11,170 nucleotides of DNA from the NCBI GenBank assembly GCA_024278035.1, contig JAJRUA010000345.1, positions 1-11,170 of the forward strand, given 5' to 3'. Position 1 is the stretch's first letter. Each line of letters starts with the position of its first letter. The notes beneath the pieces were generated by a model that did no database searches, was not told the origin of the DNA, and saw only the letters and a program-made list of their open reading frames with translations. Shown here piece by piece: positions 1 through 5,508 of the stretch. A program made the translations under genes and the position numbers. The stretch comes from Planctomycetota bacterium. Its GTDB lineage: Bacteria; Planctomycetota; Planctomycetia; Pirellulales; Lacipirellulaceae.

Positions 1-361
1 CCCAAGAGAATCGTTGGTGGTGGGACTGAGCCGCAAGCCCCATTCTCGGCCCCCGGCCAAGAAGCTCCTCCCCCCCGCGTCGTTCCAACAATTGCCCTCG
101 TTTTTCCGGAAGGCACGGCCCCAACCTCACGGAGGCGAGCCGCGAGCGCCGCTTTATCGAAAACACGGGACCGGAGCGAAGGTCGAAGGATTTCCATTTC
201 TACGATCGCCCCGCTTCCCCGGCCCAAGAAAAAGCTTTTTGGGTGCTGGTGATTTCTTGGAATCTCGGAGGGCGCCCGCCTACGACTACTCCGTGGCGGG
301 GTTGCCACAGCTTCTGTCGGGGGGCTGACGCCTGCACCGCTCGCCGGCTACGCAGCGATCC
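1..361. other. Left-edge region with no supportable gene
   Basis: No coding region can be defended here. The plus frame beginning at base 1 is open to a TGA at 250-252 and could be the last 83 codons of a gene entering from the left. It reads as a proline-, serine- and arginine-rich stretch with no motif I recognise. A second plus frame (14-328) runs into a dispersed repeat, and a minus frame from an ATG at 195-197 is open to the left edge. Several overlapping open frames are what GC-rich non-coding DNA gives by chance. An A/T palindrome with CCC/GGG flanks lies at 223-243, and a dispersed repeat copy occupies 294-345. Confidence 0.5.
294..345 (+). repeat. Dispersed intergenic repeat, copy A
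   Basis: Bases 319-345 match 3361-3387 at 26 of 27 positions. The similarity extends leftwards: TGGCGGGGTTGCC at 294-306 matches 3335-3347 with one change, and the poorly conserved spacer is 12 bases here and 13 there. The copy lies just upstream of the BlaI-family promoter. The core GGCTGACGCC...GCTCGCC is shared with the other copies in the window. No coding or transposase signal accompanies it. Confidence 0.75.
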
Positions 362-375
362 TCTAATAAATTAGA
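362..375. promoter_or_regulatory. Upstream operator palindrome, probable BlaI-type site
   Basis: This is a perfect 14-bp palindrome, TCTAAT-AA-ATTAGA. The same half-sites recur at 415-428 with a different 2-bp centre. It ends 8 bp before the -35 box. Its centre is 53 bp from that of the second site, about five helical turns, so two bound dimers would lie on the same DNA face. BlaI/MecI repressors bind short dyads as dimers and commonly control their own operons. Assignment to the adjacent repressor is inferred from symmetry and position. Confidence 0.75.
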
Positions 376-383
376 AGATTTGA

Positions 384-412
384 TTGACACGCCTTCTCCG
401 TCCCGTTATTAT
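384..412 (+). promoter_or_regulatory. Sigma70-type promoter of the blaI-M56 operon
   Basis: A perfect -35 box TTGACA (384-389), a 17-bp spacer and a -10 box TATTAT (407-412) face the repressor gene. The predicted start is near 418-420, inside the second operator, so a protein bound there would block initiation. The predicted leader is about 55 bases, with no obvious Shine-Dalgarno sequence before the ATG at 475. A tiny open frame of three codons (434-445) lies in the leader and has no evident role. Confidence 0.82.
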
Positions 413-414
413 CA

Positions 415-428
415 TCTAATGAATTAGA
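415..428. promoter_or_regulatory. Start-site operator palindrome, probable BlaI-type site
   Basis: This is a perfect 14-bp palindrome, TCTAAT-GA-ATTAGA, with half-sites identical to those at 362-375. It begins two bases after the -10 box and covers the predicted transcription start. That is the classical position for steric repression. The only differences between the two sites are in the central two bases, which points to selection on the half-sites. Confidence 0.8.
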
Positions 429-474
429 CGAACATGTCTGGCTGAAAACCTTTTCTCTCTTCTGTAAAACCGTT

Positions 475-873
475 ATGGCTCGTCAAAAATCGCCATATCC
501 GACGGAGTTGGAGCTTGAAATCCTCAAGGTGCTTTGGGACGAATCGCCGTTGCCGGTGCGGGAGGTGCGATCCCGGCTGGAGGCGGGGGCCGATCGGCCG
601 CTCGCCCATAGCAGCGTGATTACGATGCTCAACATCATGCACCGGAAGGGTTTTTTGAGTCGCCGCAAATCGGGCAAGGCTTTTTTCTTTTCGCCCAAGG
701 TGAAAAAGGAAAACGTGACAGCCAAGATGATGGGCGATTTGCTTTCACGGGTTTTTGAGGGCTCGCCCGCGGCGATGGTTCTTAATCTGCTGGAAACCAA
801 CGATCTGGACGCCGACGAGTTGGGGGAACTGCGCCAACTCATCGGCCGTAAGGCGAAGGAGCAAAAATCATGA
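475..873 (+). CDS. BlaI/MecI/CopY-family transcriptional repressor
   Basis: This is a 132-residue winged-helix repressor, the usual family length. The N-terminal part (about 8-75) has the family opening PTELELEILKVLW. A recognition-helix segment follows at about 44-59 (AHSSVITMLNIMHRKG), then a basic wing (62-72). The C-terminal part (about 80-130), with RVFEGSPAAMVLNLLE, matches the family dimerisation helices. In the characterised systems the dimer represses its own operon and is inactivated when a partner M56 membrane peptidase signals. Here that partner gene overlaps the repressor stop codon by four bases (ATGA), so the two are one coupled unit. The promoter upstream carries two matching palindromes, which fits autoregulation. 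The ATG at 475 has no clear Shine-Dalgarno sequence but preserves the canonical N-terminus. The family is certain; the target genes and signal are unknown, and beta-lactam resistance should not be assumed. Confidence 0.93.
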   Translation: MARQKSPYPTELELEILKVLWDESPLPVREVRSRLEAGADRPLAHSSVITMLNIMHRKGFLSRRKSGKAFFFSPKVKKENVTAKMMGDLLSRVFEGSPAAMVLNLLETNDLDADELGELRQLIGRKAKEQKS

Positions 874-3206
874 TCTTTTCAAGCGGTCAGGTCTGTCTGG
901 TGTTGCTCCATTCGTTGTGGCAGATGGCTTTGTTGGCGGCGGTGGTGGGGCTGGTTGGCCGGCTTTGGCGTGGGCAGACGGTGGAAAGCCGTTACGCGCT
1001 GCATGTGGCGGCTCTAGTTCTGGGTGTTGCATTGCTGCCGATGACTTATGCCTACGTGCAATTTTCACAGGCAACTACCGCTGTGCCTATTGCCACGGTT
1101 TCGCTTGTCGGCACTCCTCCGTACGCGGCACTATCCAACTCCGCACCTTCGATGGAACCGACAGCTCCGGGTGGTTCGTCGGCTGCCACGTCACCTTTCG
1201 CAGCACTCTCCACGGTCGCTCCGCAGGTAGATGCAAAACCGGCCAATTGGTCCCGTTTTGCCCCTTGGTTGTTGGGCATTTATGTGGCTGGTGTGGTGTT
1301 GATGCTCGTGCGGTTGCTTACAGGAATCGTGCAGTCCCAACGGTTGGAAAGCGGGTCCAAACCGATCACCGAGGGGCCGTTGCGTGAGGCTCTGCAAAAA
1401 TTGTCGAAGCAATGGTCGCTCCGGGCTGTGCCGGCTTTGGCCTATGCGGAGCGGGTGGTCGTGCCGAAAGTGGTGGGTCTTGTTCAGCCGACGATCTTGC
1501 TACCCGCATCGGCACTCACCGGTTTGACGGCCAGCGAACTAAAAATGATTCTTGCCCATGAATTGGCCCACGTCCGCCGCCATGACATGGGCGTTTACCT
1601 GTTCCAACGATTGGCCGAGGCGGTGCTGTTCTTCAATCCGGCCCTGTGGTACCTGAGCCGGCGCATCAGCACGCTACGTGAATACTGTTGTGATGAGATG
1701 ACTTGCAGGGCGATGGGGAGCACGACGGACGACCCGAAGCTGCGTTACGCCACCGCCTTGTTGCGAGTGGTGGAACTAGCGGGAACAAGCACGGCATCTG
1801 GCAACGACCTAGCCGCACTGGCTGCCAGCGGCCGCTCGCCGTCGGAATTACGCCGCCGCGTTGCACGCTTGTTTGGCGAGCCGTTGAGAGAGCCGGTGCG
1901 GTTGTCGCGCGGAGGGATGCTGAGCTTTGTCATCGTTGTGCTTTTGTTGACAACCGGTCCTACAATGTGGCCTAGTAAGGCGCAAACAGCTGATGTACGT
2001 ACACGCCCGCGAAGCGAACAGGTGGAAGAACCTGCCACGATTTCAGGAAAAATTGTCCTGGAAGATGGTTCACCGGCAACAACAACGGGGTGGCTTCACT
2101 CCGAATCGAGATTCGATACGGGTCCCAATTCGTCGTCTAGCGATGCGCGAACCGTCGGTCAGTTCACGGATTCTTTTTTTTGTAAAGTGCATTCAGGAAT
2201 GGTATGGCTGCTCTATTTCCCTAATGGTTACGCACCCGCGTGGGTCGGGCCTCTTGAGCTCAAGTCAGGACAACAGCTTGACGACGTGACGATCACACTC
2301 AAGCTAGGTTTCTCTGAATTGATTCGTGTAACAGACGAAGAAGGAGAACCCGTTGTGGGGGCGACCATCGTTGTTCATCCTGAAATCAACGGAAAATGTG
2401 ATGGACCCGTCCATGAGAAGACTACCGATGCGAAAGGGGAGTACCTGTTTGAGCATTTGGCAGATACACGGTATCGGTTCAACATCACGGCTCCCGGGTA
2501 CCAACCGTTACGAACGGCACCGCTTAGGCTTGAACAAGGCGAGGTACTACGGCCAACCATGATTCGTAGCCAGCCGAACACGGGTGCCGTACGATTTGCC
2601 GACGGTACTCCCGCATCCTACACCAAGATTTATTGCAAAACTGAAATACAGAAGAATGGCTTTATTCGTAGACATAAAAACGAGAACAGGGATTTTTTCG
2701 GTGCCTTGTTTACAACCTGTGATTCGAGTGGCCGATTCTCCTTGGATCAAATGACCGAAGGATCGCGTTATCTTTTTGTGGTTGAAGCGCCGGACTATGG
2801 TCGAGGGATAGTGACCGATTTGCAAGCGGGGCAAAAGGATGTGCAAATTATCTTGCCAAGACGCAGTGATTTGTTCGTGAAGATTCAGGGTGATCTGACC
2901 CATTTTCATAAACGGAACGGTAAACCGTTTGTCAGCGTCCGCCAGCGATTTAATTTTAATCCCCTGCCGATTGCAACAGGTTTTGAGGAGTTGATCGGTG
3001 GGGATGTTCCCATTGAATTGAACGACGAGGGGGGCACGGCCATCTTTCGCGGCCTTGCCGTTGATCTGAGCGAGAATGCTGGACCGCAACAAGTGGAAGT
3101 CTCGCTGAACTATCCGAATGGCCATCGGAAGATTGTGGCTATGAATCTCACCGGTGACACGACGGTGGAGTTTGTCTTGCGGGACGCAAAGAGCACGGGC
3201 CCTTGA
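870..3206 (+). CDS. M56 (BlaR1-type) membrane metallopeptidase with carboxypeptidase-regulatory-like tail
   Basis: The 778-residue protein is longer than BlaR1 (about 600). Hydrophobic segments at about 8-33, 42-65, 131-150 and 349-367 fit the four-helix BlaR1/MecR1 plan. The zinc motif HELAH is at 230-234. A downstream EYCCDE segment (271-276) probably supplies the third ligand. After the last helix come about 400 residues of beta-rich, extracytoplasmic-looking sequence. Carboxypeptidase-regulatory-like units begin near 391 (ISGKIVLEDGSPA), 480 (VTDEEGEPVVGATIVV) and 570 (GAVRFADGTPAS), followed by a less clear module (about 664-774). I see no penicillin-binding SxxK/KTG arrangement, so the signal is probably not a beta-lactam. 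An AAGGAG site eight bases before the ATG supports this start. The ATGA overlap couples translation to the repressor. The tail has patches of much lower GC than the peptidase half. Peptidase class is certain; the tail as sensor is inferred. Confidence 0.92.
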   Translation: MIFSSGQVCLVLLHSLWQMALLAAVVGLVGRLWRGQTVESRYALHVAALVLGVALLPMTYAYVQFSQATTAVPIATVSLVGTPPYAALSNSAPSMEPTAPGGSSAATSPFAALSTVAPQVDAKPANWSRFAPWLLGIYVAGVVLMLVRLLTGIVQSQRLESGSKPITEGPLREALQKLSKQWSLRAVPALAYAERVVVPKVVGLVQPTILLPASALTGLTASELKMILAHELAHVRRHDMGVYLFQRLAEAVLFFNPALWYLSRRISTLREYCCDEMTCRAMGSTTDDPKLRYATALLRVVELAGTSTASGNDLAALAASGRSPSELRRRVARLFGEPLREPVRLSRGGMLSFVIVVLLLTTGPTMWPSKAQTADVRTRPRSEQVEEPATISGKIVLEDGSPATTTGWLHSESRFDTGPNSSSSDARTVGQFTDSFFCKVHSGMVWLLYFPNGYAPAWVGPLELKSGQQLDDVTITLKLGFSELIRVTDEEGEPVVGATIVVHPEINGKCDGPVHEKTTDAKGEYLFEHLADTRYRFNITAPGYQPLRTAPLRLEQGEVLRPTMIRSQPNTGAVRFADGTPASYTKIYCKTEIQKNGFIRRHKNENRDFFGALFTTCDSSGRFSLDQMTEGSRYLFVVEAPDYGRGIVTDLQAGQKDVQIILPRRSDLFVKIQGDLTHFHKRNGKPFVSVRQRFNFNPLPIATGFEELIGGDVPIELNDEGGTAIFRGLAVDLSENAGPQQVEVSLNYPNGHRKIVAMNLTGDTTVEFVLRDAKSTGP

Positions 3207-3214
3207 TTCTTTTT

Positions 3215-3324
3215 GGCGAGCCGGGTGCGTTAGCTCCCGGAGGTTTCTGCGCCGGAGCTGACGTGGCTCTTGCTGCATGGCATCTGCTGTAAAAACCTCC
3301 GGCGGCTGACGCCGACGGCTCGCC
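3215..3324. repeat. Inverted-repeat element between convergent genes
   Basis: The 32-base arms 3215-3246 and 3293-3324 are reverse complements at 26 of 32 positions and enclose a 46-base loop. The right arm contains GGCTGACGCCG-ACGGCTCGCC, the core of the dispersed repeats at 319-345 and 3361-3387, so this is a head-to-head pair of the same family. It starts eight bases after the M56 stop codon. The RNA could fold into a large hairpin on either strand, so it may double as a bidirectional transcription barrier. There is no U-tract as in a standard intrinsic terminator. Confidence 0.75.
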
Positions 3325-3334
3325 TGTGATTCGA

Positions 3335-3393
3335 TGGCGGAGTTGCCCTCTAGGATCATCGGGGGGCTGACGCCCGCACCGCTCGCCTATTGG
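3335..3393 (+). repeat. Dispersed intergenic repeat, copy B
   Basis: The copy consists of TGGCGGAGTTGCC (3335-3347), a 13-base spacer, and a 27-base block at 3361-3387 that differs from copy A at one position. The rightmost bases, CTATTGG, resemble those ending copy C (CTATCGG). It ends seven bases from the stop codon of the glycerate kinase gene, which is read on the opposite strand. Together with the inverted pair at 3215-3324 it fills almost the whole gap between the two convergent genes. Confidence 0.75.
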
Positions 3394-3399
3394 CTATTG

Positions 3400-4785
3400 C
3401 TATCGCTGGCGGTTGACCGTTACGACTCTTAGGTCGCAGACGTTGGTATGCGTGGGGCCGGTTTTTAGTAACGCGCCCAACGGCTCGAAGAAATGGTAGG
3501 CGTCGTTGCGCTGTAACGACTCTTCTATCGACAAGGCCGATTGCTTTGCTTCTTTTGCAACCTGCTCATCAATCCATGCGCCGGTGGCGTCGGTGGGGCC
3601 GTCTTCGCCGTCGGTGCCGCCGGAGAGCAATGCGATGCCTTGGCAATTGCCTAACTGTCCTAACGCGGCGAGGGCCAGTTGTTGGTTGCGGCCTCCTAGG
3701 CCGCGGATCGCTTCGGGGGCCAGCTCGACCGTCGGTTCGCCGCCGGAGATGAGGCAATTGGGGCCGAGCGGGACCGACGAGTCCCGCATTTGGAGGGCCA
3801 TCGTCGCGAGATGACGCCCGACCTCTTCGGCCGAGCCTTCGGAAGCCGTTGCCGAAGTCATCGCGTGGTTGTAGCCAAGGCGTTCGGCTTCCATGCCGGC
3901 AGCATCAACGGCAGCGGCGTTGTTGGCAAGCAGGACCGTTTGGGCATTGGTCTTGAAAGCGGGCGGAACCGCCGGTGATTTGCTTCGCAGGAATTTTACG
4001 ATTGGCGTCAAAGAGGCGTCGGCAGTTAGCCCCCATTGCTCTAGCACCGTGAGGGCGTCGGCTGAGGTGGAGGTGGGCCGAACGGTGGGACCACTGGCAA
4101 TAAGGTCAAGCGGGTCGCCCAGCACGTCGGAAATAACGAGCGTCCAAAGTTGACGTGCCCGGCACGCCCGGGCCAAGCCGCCCCCTTTCACATCGCTCAA
4201 CTGTTGTCGCACGGTGTTGATTTGCTCGATCGTGGCGCCACTGGCCGAGAGTTTTTTGGTAAGCAAGATTTTCTGAGCGAGCGTGATCGGTGCCGATGGG
4301 GCTGGCAAGAGGGCCGATCCCCCGCCGGAGAGGAGACAAATCACGAGGTCATCAGCATCCGCTTTCGCGACGAGGCGGAGCATGCGTTGCGTGGCGACGG
4401 CCCCTTCAGGGCGCGGTTCGTTGATGCCTGCCGGACGTCCGGCCAGGAGTTCAATGGTTCGCGTTTCAGCAACGCAATCGGCAGGGACACTGAGTAGCCC
4501 CGACGCTTGTTTGTCTGCCAGCAGTTGCTCCCCTAGCGCCGCTTCCAGGCCATGTGCCATGCCAGCCCCCGCTTTGCCGCCACCGACAATGAGTACCCGG
4601 CGAACGCCGCGTAGATCGGTTTCAAGCACTTCGCCACAGGTTCCTTCCACCGAGAGCCGATGGCCTTCGACGCGGACCGCTGAGGGCAAGAGCCGCTCTG
4701 GCCGAACGGCATCGACGCCCGCTTGCCAAATGCGCCGTGTATCGCTTGAGAGGAAACGTTTTTCAGTGGCGGGTGAGGGGGGCAT
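3400..4785 (-). CDS. gckA: Glycerate 2-kinase (GckA/TtuD type, MOFRL family)
   Basis: This 461-residue cytoplasmic enzyme phosphorylates D-glycerate with ATP, feeding it into glycolysis as 2-phosphoglycerate. An N-terminal DUF4147-type domain shows VGGGKAGAGM (67-76), with a conserved lysine at 71. LLSGGGSALLPAP (151-163), VISDVLGDP (218-226) and SGPT (231-234) follow. The C-terminal MOFRL part has SGGEPTV (347-353), GGRNQQLAL (364-372), SGGTDGEDGPTDATGA (388-403) and the closing GPTHTNVCDLRV (443-454). All landmark motifs are present and the length is typical. The ATG at 4783-4785 lacks a good Shine-Dalgarno sequence; no better in-frame start was obvious. The gene lies downstream of rpiB on the same strand, but a 271-base gap with an intrinsic terminator suggests its own promoter. 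The source of glycerate is not visible here. Confidence 0.95.
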   Translation of the reverse strand: MPPSPATEKRFLSSDTRRIWQAGVDAVRPERLLPSAVRVEGHRLSVEGTCGEVLETDLRGVRRVLIVGGGKAGAGMAHGLEAALGEQLLADKQASGLLSVPADCVAETRTIELLAGRPAGINEPRPEGAVATQRMLRLVAKADADDLVICLLSGGGSALLPAPSAPITLAQKILLTKKLSASGATIEQINTVRQQLSDVKGGGLARACRARQLWTLVISDVLGDPLDLIASGPTVRPTSTSADALTVLEQWGLTADASLTPIVKFLRSKSPAVPPAFKTNAQTVLLANNAAAVDAAGMEAERLGYNHAMTSATASEGSAEEVGRHLATMALQMRDSSVPLGPNCLISGGEPTVELAPEAIRGLGGRNQQLALAALGQLGNCQGIALLSGGTDGEDGPTDATGAWIDEQVAKEAKQSALSIEESLQRNDAYHFFEPLGALLKTGPTHTNVCDLRVVTVNRQR

Positions 4786-4805
4786 TTTTTAGGAGCGGTC
4801 AGCGG

Positions 4806-4841
4806 TTGGCTTTCAGCAAACTGCTTTTTTGCAGAAGCCAA
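4806..4841 (-). promoter_or_regulatory. Hairpin in the presumed leader of the glycerate kinase gene
   Basis: TTGGCTT (4806-4812) pairs with AAGCCAA (4835-4841). Inside it, GCAAA (4816-4820) can pair with TTTGC (4828-4832); an alternative inner pairing of CTGC with GCAG is also possible. Read on the minus strand, the hairpin sits about 20 bases before the start codon and is not followed by a U-tract, so it is not a terminator. It could influence translation or mRNA stability, or be incidental. Confidence 0.4.
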
Positions 4842-4952
4842 ACGCCGATGGTACGACGACAAATAGAAATTGCGGGAGGTGTCTCCGGCTACCGATAACG
4901 TGATGTGGCCCTCTTTATGTCAGTAGCATCGTATGGGCGTCGGAGGCGTCTC

Positions 4953-4986
4953 TCACAGACGAGTGTCACCTTCACAGACGAGTGTC
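4953..4986. repeat. Tandem 15-bp direct repeat
   Basis: TCACAGACGAGTGTC occurs at 4953-4967 and again at 4972-4986, separated by four bases. The pair leads directly into dispersed repeat copy C, so the two may form one composite intergenic element. Only two copies are present and the spacing is too short for a CRISPR. Confidence 0.7.
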
Positions 4987-4990
4987 GGTA

Positions 4991-5017
4991 GGCTTACGCC
5001 CACCGCTCGCCTATCGG
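4991..5017 (+). repeat. Dispersed intergenic repeat, copy C (diverged)
   Basis: The block GGCTTACGCC-CACCGCTCGCC-TATCGG aligns with copy B after a two-base deletion and a few substitutions. It keeps the ACGCC...CACCGCTCGCC core. It abuts the A-tract of the rpiB terminator, in the gap downstream of rpiB. With copies A and B and the inverted pair, it makes five occurrences of the core within about 4.7 kb. Confidence 0.6.
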
Positions 5018-5041
5018 AAAAAAACGGTCCCCTGCCGACCG
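5018..5041 (-). terminator. Rho-independent terminator of the fusion-rpiB operon
   Basis: Read on the minus strand, CGGTC and GACCG form a 5-bp stem, extendable by G-U pairs, around a 7-base loop. The stem is followed at once by seven T residues (A residues at 5018-5024 on the plus strand). It starts 15 bases after the rpiB stop codon. The position and U-tract are those of a standard intrinsic terminator; the short stem is the one weakness. Confidence 0.75.
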
Positions 5042-5056
5042 CCTGCTATTTTATTT

Positions 5057-5497
5057 TCAGCATTTTTCGATTTCTTTGATTTTCTCTAGGCGGCGGGCGT
5101 GTCGGCCTCCTTCGAATTCGGTATCGATCCAAACTTGTACCATTCGCTCGACAACGCGTGGGCTGAGCAAGTCGGCAGAGAGGCAGAGGACATTCAGATC
5201 GTTGTGGCGGCGACTGATCTCGGCGGTGACTTCGTCGGTGCAGGGGGCGGCACGTACGCCGGGGAACTTGTTGGCGGCGATGGCCATGCCGATGCCGGTG
5301 CCGCAGATCAAAATGCCCCGGTCCGCTTCGCCTTGGCTCACCTTTCCGGCGACGATCGACGCCAAGTCAGGGTAGTCGACGCTTTCCGTCCCGTCGGCTC
5401 CATCGTCGGTCACGTCATGGCCAGCCGCTTGGAGGGTGGCAATGACTTTGCGTTTGAGATCAACGCCTCGGTGGTCACTTGCTACGTCGATACGCAT
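5057..5497 (-). CDS. rpiB: Ribose-5-phosphate isomerase B
   Basis: This 146-residue enzyme of the RpiB/LacAB family interconverts ribose 5-phosphate and ribulose 5-phosphate in the non-oxidative pentose phosphate pathway. Visible family landmarks are the substrate-binding SDHRG near 7-11 (His-9), DYPD at 41-44, and the active-site stretch GILICGTGIGMAIAANK with the catalytic-type cysteine at 65. His-98 and Asn-99 lie in RRHND, and Arg-132 and Arg-135 near the C-terminus may contact phosphate. Length is typical. The start is well supported: AAGGA overlaps the upstream stop codon (TAAGGA) and lies eight bases before the ATG. The gap to the upstream fusion gene is only 11 bases, so the two are co-transcribed. 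Allose 6-phosphate isomerase activity is also known in the family and cannot be excluded. Confidence 0.95.
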   Translation of the reverse strand: MRIDVASDHRGVDLKRKVIATLQAAGHDVTDDGADGTESVDYPDLASIVAGKVSQGEADRGILICGTGIGMAIAANKFPGVRAAPCTDEVTAEISRRHNDLNVLCLSADLLSPRVVERMVQVWIDTEFEGGRHARRLEKIKEIEKC

Positions 5498-5508
5498 CGT
5501 CCCGTTCC

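Noticed and set aside
1..252. An open frame entering from the left edge and ending at TGA 250-252, possibly the end of an upstream gene
   Set aside because: No recognisable protein signature; 83 open codons in GC-rich DNA are weak evidence. Sequence to the left would settle it.
14..328. A 104-codon plus-strand open frame at the left edge
   Set aside because: It is basic, proline-rich and without motifs, its stop codon lies inside a dispersed repeat, and two other frames are open over the same stretch.
434..445. Three-codon open frame (ATG TCT GGC TGA) in the repressor leader
   Set aside because: Too short to support, with no ribosome-binding site and no attenuator-like structure nearby.
475..3206. 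A beta-lactam resistance operon
   Set aside because: The repressor and peptidase families match the bla/mec regulators, but there is no beta-lactamase or PBP2a gene and no penicillin-binding motif in the sensor tail.
2547..3359. A 270-codon minus-strand open frame opposite the M56 tail
   Set aside because: It lies antisense to a gene with clear domain signatures, shows no motif of its own, and starts inside the repeat region.
3215..3393. An insertion sequence between the convergent genes
   Set aside because: No transposase-sized open frame and no target-site duplication could be seen; the structure is only short repeats.
4953..5017. A CRISPR-like array from the repeated 15-mer
   Set aside because: Only two copies with a four-base spacer, and no cas genes in the window.
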